From Brassica napus (Eukaryota; Streptophyta; Magnoliopsida; Brassicales; Brassicaceae), in NCBI RefSeq assembly GCF_020379485.1, contig NC_063444.1:5776652-5840651 (forward strand): a stretch of DNA of 64,000 nt, in the 5' to 3' direction. The notes beneath the pieces are model-generated. The model saw only the letters and a program-made list of their open reading frames with translations, ran no database searches and was not told the origin of the DNA. A program made the translations under genes and the position numbers. Positions 57,798-64,000 of this stretch are shown piece after piece. Every line of letters starts with the position of its first letter. Positions within the stretch are counted from its first letter, which is position 1.

Positions 57798-58129
57798 TGT
57801 TAGAATTAGAGAATTATTGAGAGCTTATTTCTGGAAAGTGAAGAACATGAAGAACATGAGAGAAAGGGAAAGTATGAGAGAGATGTAGATTTCAAAATGT
57901 AAGAGAGAGAAGGAGAGAATAGTTTCCTTGATTTAATTGTAGATCTGGATACAAGTATTTAAAGGCAAGTTGTCTCAGTACACAATACAATAAAATATTC
58001 ATTGTTTTAAAATATCTTCAATAGTCTTCTTTTCTTCAATATAGTAATTCTTATAAAACCTTATAAAACCTTATAAGTCTAGCAGCTTAATTCTCAAGTC
58101 TGTCAGCTTAATTCTAATTCATGTCAACA
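57798..58129 (-). repeat. Right (5') LTR of the Copia element
   Basis: 332 bp, TG...CA ended, with only two copies of the 21-bp unit (58075-58116). The 84-bp repeat difference and a 13-bp pyrimidine indel explain the length gap to the left LTR. Confidence 0.93.
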
Positions 58130-58973
58130 GTAAACGTGTTGAAAATGTTACAATATACGATGTAGTAATTAACAAAGGTGGCAAGGTTCCACATAAATAG
58201 TTAGAAATTTGATTTTAATAATCAATTAAAATCAATTATACAAGGTTTCTCTCGTTACTTCTTGGTTAGTAGTACATTTGAGGATGATAACTTCCGTATG
58301 ATTCAAAGCCAAATCTAGATCGATCTGCATGACTGCAAATTCTATTAAAACTATACCCAGGATTAGTCCATCGCAACATCCTAGAAGAAAATGTTGGAAC
58401 TGAAATTATTTAAATAAATAGTGAGGAAGTTAGAAGAAGAGATCAGTTTCAAAAAAAAAACAAAAAAAAGGTTAGAAGAAGAGACGTAGTAAACAAAGGG
58501 AGGCCCCCTCGTGTGGAACGTGAGCAGTACACTCCAATTATATAACTTGTGCTCTGTCTTAACTTGTGGGGGCACCTGCCACTGTTCTGCTTCTTCTTCA
58601 CTTTCTTTCTATCTCTCTTCTTTCAACCACTTTTGTCCTTTCTCTTTCTCTCTTTCTCTCCCCCCACACATCTGTTATCCATTTTTGGGGCAGTGAAAAT
58701 TAATTTCGTAGCTCCAATCTTTTCTTCTTACTTGATCTATAACTTTCAACAATTTATTACCCTTTTTCATGTATCAGATTCTATTTTCACCAAAATAGAA
58801 TCTTTTTCATTCTAGGTGATTCAAAGTAGAGTAAATAAAACCTTAGAAATAGGTCTATACTTGCTATTTGCGACACCTAGCTACCTATATTAAGGTTTGA
58901 ATAGAATTTCAACGTTTGTTAATGTTATGTACTTATTTCTTAGTCGAAGGATGAAGGTTCATAAGATACTATT

Positions 58974-59162
58974 AACCTCAGTCTCTTAGCCTGAGTTTTT
59001 AATTAATGATTTGATACTTTTTTTATATTTTTCGGTTAACAGACGGTTCTTATATCTTTTATTTGAGAAATAGTTCTTAGCTTTTCTTAGTTAAAATTTA
59101 AGAAAGCTAAGAACGTTTCTTATTCGAAGTTAACAACCTCAGTTAAGAGACTGAGTTTAATC
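58974..59162. mobile_element. Foldback MITE
   Basis: The left end CCTCAGTCTCTTAGCCTGAG and right end CCTCAGTTAAGAGACTGAG are inverted partners around a 140-bp AT-rich centre; a second inner pair is AGTTCTTAGCTTTCTTA-like versus TAAGAAAGCTAAGAACG near 59075-59115. Borders are approximate and no duplication was assigned. Confidence 0.5.
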
Positions 59163-59708
59163 ATGGTCTAACATTTTCACAGATGCTTTTGTAAACAAAA
59201 CTTTGCAAGGTGATGTGGCCAAACAAAGACCACAATGTGAACGTTTTTTTCTTATCATACTGGAGTATAACTAAATTTTGTGGATTTCAGAAAAATAATG
59301 AAATAATATAATATATCAGTTCAGAAAATGTGATCTATGATGATAAAGACTTTTTTGTAAAATATTATTTGATTTTTCGGGATTAAAGATAACTTGGTTG
59401 GTATGGAAAGTGTTAATATTTGTTAATATAAAAAGTGTTAATATAATTCAAATATTTTTTTCTTTCATTTTGAGATTTTAATAGGGAAAAAAAACTCAAA
59501 AGATTCCTCTACTATTTTCGAAATTTGTCTTATTTTCCAGAGTTTTCTGTATCAGAGGATAAGACCAGTACTTCAATAATTGGTACCCAATTTGTCACAT
59601 AAGATTTTAGTAGTACGAAGTTATTCTGCCAAGAGGAAGTACCCATTTTTATCTAACTGGCTCTATACTGAATATCCAAATTATTTTTGGAATTCTACTT
59701 AAATAATA

Positions 59709-59957
59709 CTCCCTCCGTTTCATAATATAAGTAGTTTTGGCTAAAAGCGCGAAGATTAAGAAAATTATTATGTTTTTAAAAAGTATTTTATAATAAATAG
59801 GTTAGACATAATTTAACCAATAAAAAATAAGTCTATTTAATTTGATTGGTCACACTGTATTCAATAAATGTAAAAGTTACCTAAAAATACGAAAACTACT
59901 TACATTTTGAAACAAAAAAATTTCCCTAAAACTACTTACAATATGAAACGGAGGGAG
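59709..59957. mobile_element. Stowaway MITE
   Basis: Canonical termini: CTCCCTCCGTTTCATAATAT after TA at the left and ATATGAAACGGAGGGAG before TA at the right. The 249-bp interior is AT-rich and can form a hairpin (CTAAAACTACTTACA-type blocks). Tc1/mariner-derived. Confidence 0.95.
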
Positions 59958-61377
59958 TATAAATTATATTCATTTCTGTAAAGATATATATTTATGATCG
60001 ATTAATGGTGTACATCAGGTATTATGGATCGCAGCTATGCATTCTATTTTTATGTAACCTATAAATGTGGTACTAGTTAATTACTTATTGCTCAGACCAA
60101 AAATAATCAATTATAGCATTAAATGTTTTAATTTACATCATACTATTACACTACTCTCTAATACTAAGAAATCAATGTATGATTCATTCAATTAAGAAAG
60201 AAAAAACAAGAGGCGATTTTAATGTTGATACATAAAATCACATTAATTTCATAATAAACACCCTCTTATATTTATTTTATTCAAATAAATACCGTTTTCA
60301 TGATAATAAGTTTAATTTTAACTTTCTAATTTAGAAAAAAATTTCACGATATTTTCCAATGACAAGTTTTTTTTCAGTGTAGCAGGTTACATTTTTCTGT
60401 GTAATGACAAGTTTGTTTATTTCAGTGTAGATTTTTTTTTTTTGTATAATCTAATTTACTGTACCTTTTCACACTTTTACTCCATGTTAGTGAAATTATA
60501 AAGTTAATTACAAAATTTCAGATATAGTGTTATAAAGAAAAGAATGGCATTTTTTATAAATGTTTTTTTAAAAGCTAGGAACCATAACCATCGAAATGCA
60601 GAATTATATAGATAAATATTTTAAAATTATGATAAGAAAAAAAATGTAGGGCGAAAAAGATACGATGAGATAGATGATGCAATGGTCCTTGGGACTTGAT
60701 ATCTCTCTCTCTCAACTCTGAACAAAACAGCACTCTAGTCTATAGGATATCCAAAACATTCATTCAGACCTGTCTGAATCTTTGAGACACAAGTTTTTGT
60801 TTCCCTCAGGGTTGCCACTTTTTCCAAATTACGATATTACTTCCTTTCCTTTTTTATCGCCTTAACACATCATTTATTACTCCAACATTTTATTTAATTA
60901 AATCACTATTCTCACAGTAAATTATTTTCTCTATTTTCTTACTAACAATATTTCAAAATAGAATACTTTGAATTCTCTGTCGCTCCAGCTATATGGTCCC
61001 AACATCTTTTGTCTTAGATTGGGTGCAATTAAAGGGTTAGTTGTAAGGAAAATTTACGTTTCAAAATGGTTCATGTGATTAAAGTTTATGTGAGCGAATT
61101 TTATTTGAATATCCCCAAATAAAAATATATTCATATGTAGAAACTTAAAGAACAAAAAACTCATTGAACTCCATATAGACTGCCAAATCATAAAGGCATA
61201 AAAAATAAGGAGCGAAGCAAAAAAAATTGTTTTTTTTTTTGAGCAACAGCAAAAAAAAAAAAAAAAATTGTTAAATACAAGAAAAAGGAAGAAGAAATGT
61301 TAATTTTTTTTCAAGAAAGACAAAACTCTCTCCTTCTATCAAAAGAGAGGAAATATATTTATAACCATACTTTATAA

Positions 61378-62994
61378 TTAATAAAGCACCGTGATGCGAA
61401 TCAATGGCTGTGCCTCATCGCTCTCACCGTCGTCCCCTATAGTATTCGCCACCGTCTTAATAAGATCGTTCTCTACAGTCTCTGCGCATGTTAGCGTCTG
61501 CGCTTTCTCAGCCTCCAATACCCAATTTGTGGTCCCCACCACGTACAACATAAGACCGGCGCAGCTAATCTGCGCTGCTAGGAGTCCTAACCAAAGCCCA
61601 TTAAACCCAATACCGGCCCAAAACCCGAGACCAACAGCCACCGGCATGCCAACCAGATAGAACGCGCCGAGGTTCACGTTCGCCGCCGTCGACGGTCGTG
61701 CCGTTCCCCTCACGACACCGCAACCCACCGTCTGAGGACAGTTTCCTATCTCGCACAAGCCCAAAATCGGAAGCGCCGCCGCCGTAAGCCGGAGAATCTC
61801 GTCGTCTCCGGTGAACACTCTTCCCCAAACGTTTCTGACGGAGTAAGCAAACGCGGCCGCTGTAACACCCGTTGCCGCCGCGAAAACGATAGACAGCATC
61901 GCTGATAGCTTCGCCGTCTTGGGTCGGCTCGCTCCCAGCTCGTTTCCGACACGAGAAGACACGGCGAAGCTCAGAGAAGACGGGAAAACGTAGAGAAACG
62001 ACGTCGTCTGGATCAAAACGCCCATTGCCGCCACCGTCGATCTCGGGTTTACGAGCAAACCGCAAAGAACGGTCATGATCTCGTACCACCACCACTCTAA
62101 ACACACGGAGACACAGCTGGGTCCCGCGAGGCGGAGCAGAGGACCCCATCCTCGTAAGCAGTCCCATGTCGGGTCGGTCCAAGTGGGTACGTGGAGTCCA
62201 CTTGCCCAGACGTAGCAGATCAAGAACGCGACGACGAAGAGGTTGGTGACGGAGGAGGCGACTGCGACGCCGGTTAAACCGAGACGGAGGTAAGAGACTA
62301 GGAAGAGATTGGCCGGTAAGTGAAAAACGGCGCCGGAGATAGTGGCTAACGTGACGGGGTGGATGATGGCTTGAGCACGAAGGTAGTTTCTTATTGGGTG
62401 AAGGAGAGTGTTGGTGAGGAGATCGGGTAAGGAGAAGATGAGATATGTCTGAGCTAGTTGTGCGATGTCGGGGTCTTGGTGAAGGTAAACCGATATTTTA
62501 CCGACGTTGAGCCAGAGAACCGATATCGGTACGCAGCAAACCAAGAGGAAAACCACGGTTCGATGGAGGGTGAGGGAGAGGAGTTTGTAGCGGTGAGCGC
62601 CAAAGGCTTGAGAACAGAGTGGTTCCATACCGAGTGCTAAACCGGATAAAACAGAGTAACCGGTTATGTTAGCAAACGCAATGGCGAGTGAACCGGCGGC
62701 TAATTCGAGGTCACCGAGACGACCAAGGAAAAACATGGAGACGGCGGAGCGTAGGTAGAGGACTAAAGCCGCCACGGCGATCGGAAAAGCGAGCGTGAAG
62801 AGAGTTTTCGCCTCCGTTACAGCTTCGGACATAAGTGGGGATCCTAAGTTGTCGCAATGCTGGAGATTTCGCTTTGTGGGTTGTTCCAAGGTTTTGATCG
62901 ACAAGCGATCGAGGAAGATATCGGTTCGAGATTGTTGGTTCTCGGTCACGGCCGTACCGGTGCCGGTGGTGGTTGTTGTTGATGAGTTACACAT
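61378..62994 (-). CDS. ADP1: MATE family efflux transporter, ADP1/ADS1-like (DTX51)
   Basis: Intronless, 538 residues, multidrug and toxic compound extrusion family with two MatE repeats and about 12 membrane helices, the first beginning near residue 64 (TLFTLAFPIAVAALVLYL). MATE proteins exchange protons or sodium for organic compounds. The Arabidopsis counterpart At4g29140 localises to endomembrane compartments and affects shoot architecture through local auxin and pathogen responses. Family blocks are visible: FFLGRLGDLELAAGSLAIAF, GMEPLCSQAFGAH, SLEWWWYE-like CLEWWWYEIM, SSRVGNELGASRP, CEIGNCPQTVGCGVVRGTARP. The N-terminal 50 residues are Ser/Thr-rich and variable. The start ATG 62994 is the first in frame. 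GC content is far above the flanks. No lesion. Confidence 0.95.
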   Translation of the reverse strand: MCNSSTTTTTGTGTAVTENQQSRTDIFLDRLSIKTLEQPTKRNLQHCDNLGSPLMSEAVTEAKTLFTLAFPIAVAALVLYLRSAVSMFFLGRLGDLELAAGSLAIAFANITGYSVLSGLALGMEPLCSQAFGAHRYKLLSLTLHRTVVFLLVCCVPISVLWLNVGKISVYLHQDPDIAQLAQTYLIFSLPDLLTNTLLHPIRNYLRAQAIIHPVTLATISGAVFHLPANLFLVSYLRLGLTGVAVASSVTNLFVVAFLICYVWASGLHVPTWTDPTWDCLRGWGPLLRLAGPSCVSVCLEWWWYEIMTVLCGLLVNPRSTVAAMGVLIQTTSFLYVFPSSLSFAVSSRVGNELGASRPKTAKLSAMLSIVFAAATGVTAAAFAYSVRNVWGRVFTGDDEILRLTAAALPILGLCEIGNCPQTVGCGVVRGTARPSTAANVNLGAFYLVGMPVAVGLGFWAGIGFNGLWLGLLAAQISCAGLMLYVVGTTNWVLEAEKAQTLTCAETVENDLIKTVANTIGDDGESDEAQPLIRITVLY

Positions 62995-64000
62995 GACGGT
63001 GGTGATGATGATGATATAGAAAGGTTATGATATTTTTGGAGATTTTGATGGGAAAGAGAAAGAGTTCTCTCGTGAAGAGCCCTCTGGAGTTTTTGAGGTC
63101 TCAAAGTGAAGAGCTATGAAAATTTGATGCTTCTCTCCTCTAGCTCTCTCTCCTAGTATCTTAATAAAGGAGTTGGCCAGTGTTCTTTTTCCTTCATTTT
63201 CATTTTTTTTATTTCATTTAAAAGAATCTAAACTATTTATTTATACATATTTTCGGAAATATGTGGGAGTAACCTTTTTGGATATAGTATACATTAGTAG
63301 TAAATTGACAATGTAGATACATGACTGATTTGTGGCAATAGAAGGAAAACAAAATATATTAATTACCAAATGTAATTACAGGTGGACCATAAATTAAAGA
63401 TGATGTATCTGATACGTATTAGCAATATATAGAAGATACCTATCAAATCCAAGATTATAGAAAAAACTATTAGTTCAAGGAAAAATTGCATTTGAAACAA
63501 TTTACATAAATAAAAATGTAGTAAATGTTTGACCAAAAAAAAAATGTAATAAATGTAACTATATTATAGTTTCAGAATCTCAAGAAAAAATGGATGATAA
63601 ATAACAGATATAACATTATATATAAAGAGGGTATGGAGTTTGGTAGTTTATGTTAACACTCCGGCGTATTATAATTTAAATGTATTAGTTGTTGACGATA
63701 AAATATAAAATATACCAACATTAATCTAATGTTAATTTACGACTAACATGTCTATATGGTCAAATCGTGTACTAGAACTCCACGAGATGTACATGCATAT
63801 TGATCAAAACTAGCTAGTTATATTAGTTAGAAAAACTATTTAATTTTATCGACATTTAAGGGTTTGAAATCGAATTTTTTTAAAAATATATATGATTGAA
63901 TTCATTTGGTATGTACTACTAAAAATTATCATAGATAGCACCGATGATGTATTAGTTTACATCTTCTATATAAAGACAGCTTCTATCATAGATAGCACCG
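62995..64000. other. Upstream region of the MATE gene
   Basis: On the minus strand a CTTTATTAAG sequence near 63160-63170 could serve as a TATA box, followed by a GAGAGAGAGC-rich presumed leader (63115-63155). Beyond 63200 the sequence is AT-rich without a gene. A 17-bp repeat lies at the window end. Confidence 0.45.
63927..64000. repeat. 17-bp direct repeat at the window edge
   Basis: TATCATAGATAGCACCG at 63927-63943 and 63984-64000, 57 bp apart. The second copy touches the window end, so a longer tandem array may continue outside. Confidence 0.7.

Larger units (their letters stand above)
53299..58129 (-). mobile_element. Copia LTR retrotransposon, inactive, gag mostly missing
   Basis: Both LTRs are present (53299-53727 and 57798-58129), with GTAAA target duplication at 53294-53298 and 58130-58134. 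The primer-binding site TGGTATCAGAGC, matching initiator tRNA-Met, directly adjoins the right LTR (57786-57797). A GAGGGGGAG polypurine tract adjoins the left LTR (53728-53740). Domain order protease, integrase, reverse transcriptase, RNase H is Copia type. Only about 250 bp lie between the primer site and the first frame, so nearly all gag is deleted. Several stops and a frameshift break pol. Confidence 0.95.
58135..61377. other. Gene-free spacer with MITEs
   Basis: AT-rich. A pyrimidine-rich stretch at about 58590-58670 (TTTCTCTTTCTCTCTTTCTC) resembles a plant leader but no gene follows. MITEs at 58974 and 59709 are listed. The last 200-300 bp before 61378 should be the 3' UTR of the MATE gene, with A-runs at about 61250-61268. 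Confidence 0.5.

Noticed and set aside
61601..62182. Other-frame open stretches inside the MATE gene
   Set aside because: Arise from the GC-rich coding sequence; the MATE frame explains the locus.
1..64000. CRISPR array, prokaryotic operon or phage genes
   Set aside because: None seen; introns, plant transposons and gene content show a plant nuclear genome.

Overview
This is a plant nuclear sequence. The genes contain spliceosomal introns, the background is AT-rich, and plant-type Copia, LINE, Helitron, Harbinger, Stowaway and Mutator-like elements fill most of the space. Five host genes stand in the reverse of the order I recall for Arabidopsis thaliana chromosome 4: a PFK1-like phosphofructokinase (At4g29220), a vacuolar gamma-glutamyltransferase (At4g29210), an RR-TZF zinc-finger protein (At4g29190, OZF2/TZF3), an ESCRT-III SNF7/VPS32 subunit (At4g29160) and a MATE transporter (At4g29140, ADP1/ADS1). 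A REM-type B3 gene lies among them. The window is therefore most likely a gene-reduced, transposon-expanded copy of this segment from a Brassica-type genome (Brassica, Raphanus or a relative). The locus numbers are from memory and no database was searched.

Layout. 1-3.1 kb: AT-rich duplicated repeats and a poly(A)-ended retroposon remnant. 3.3-8.7 kb: PFK1 (+) and GGT (-), tail to tail. 8.9-10.3 kb: a non-autonomous Harbinger-like element carrying one exon of ribosomal protein S3. 11.9-15.9 kb: a nearly complete but decayed PIF/Harbinger transposon with both of its genes. 17.0-17.9 kb: a Sadhu-like retroposon with a perfect 12-bp target duplication. 18.4-24.3 kb: a decayed LTR retrotransposon with a 5-bp target duplication. 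24.3-30.4 kb: gene-free with small MITEs. 30.4-31.5 kb: OZF2-like gene. 32.2-36.0 kb: a foldback, a LINE fragment and a Mutator-like MITE. 36.8-40.8 kb: B3 gene and SNF7, both (-). 41.1-42.6 kb: a Helitron followed by an Emigrant-like MITE. 44.7-51.0 kb: a full-length dead LINE with a 17-bp target duplication. 53.3-58.1 kb: a dead Copia element with both LTRs. 59.7 kb: a Stowaway MITE. 61.4-63.0 kb: ADP1-like MATE gene (-).

The host genes are independent housekeeping or stress genes (glycolysis, glutathione-conjugate turnover, mRNA regulation, membrane remodelling, transport) and do not form one pathway. I found no wholly new system. The most notable structures are the RPS3 exon captured in a Harbinger-like element, the GC-AG intron in PFK1, an exon-intron duplication in the B3 gene, copy-number change of a 21-bp repeat between the two LTRs of the Copia element, and the transposon-filled gaps where neighbouring genes appear to have been lost. 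Splice sites were chosen by eye; the PFK, GGT, SNF7 and B3 models each close into one open frame.
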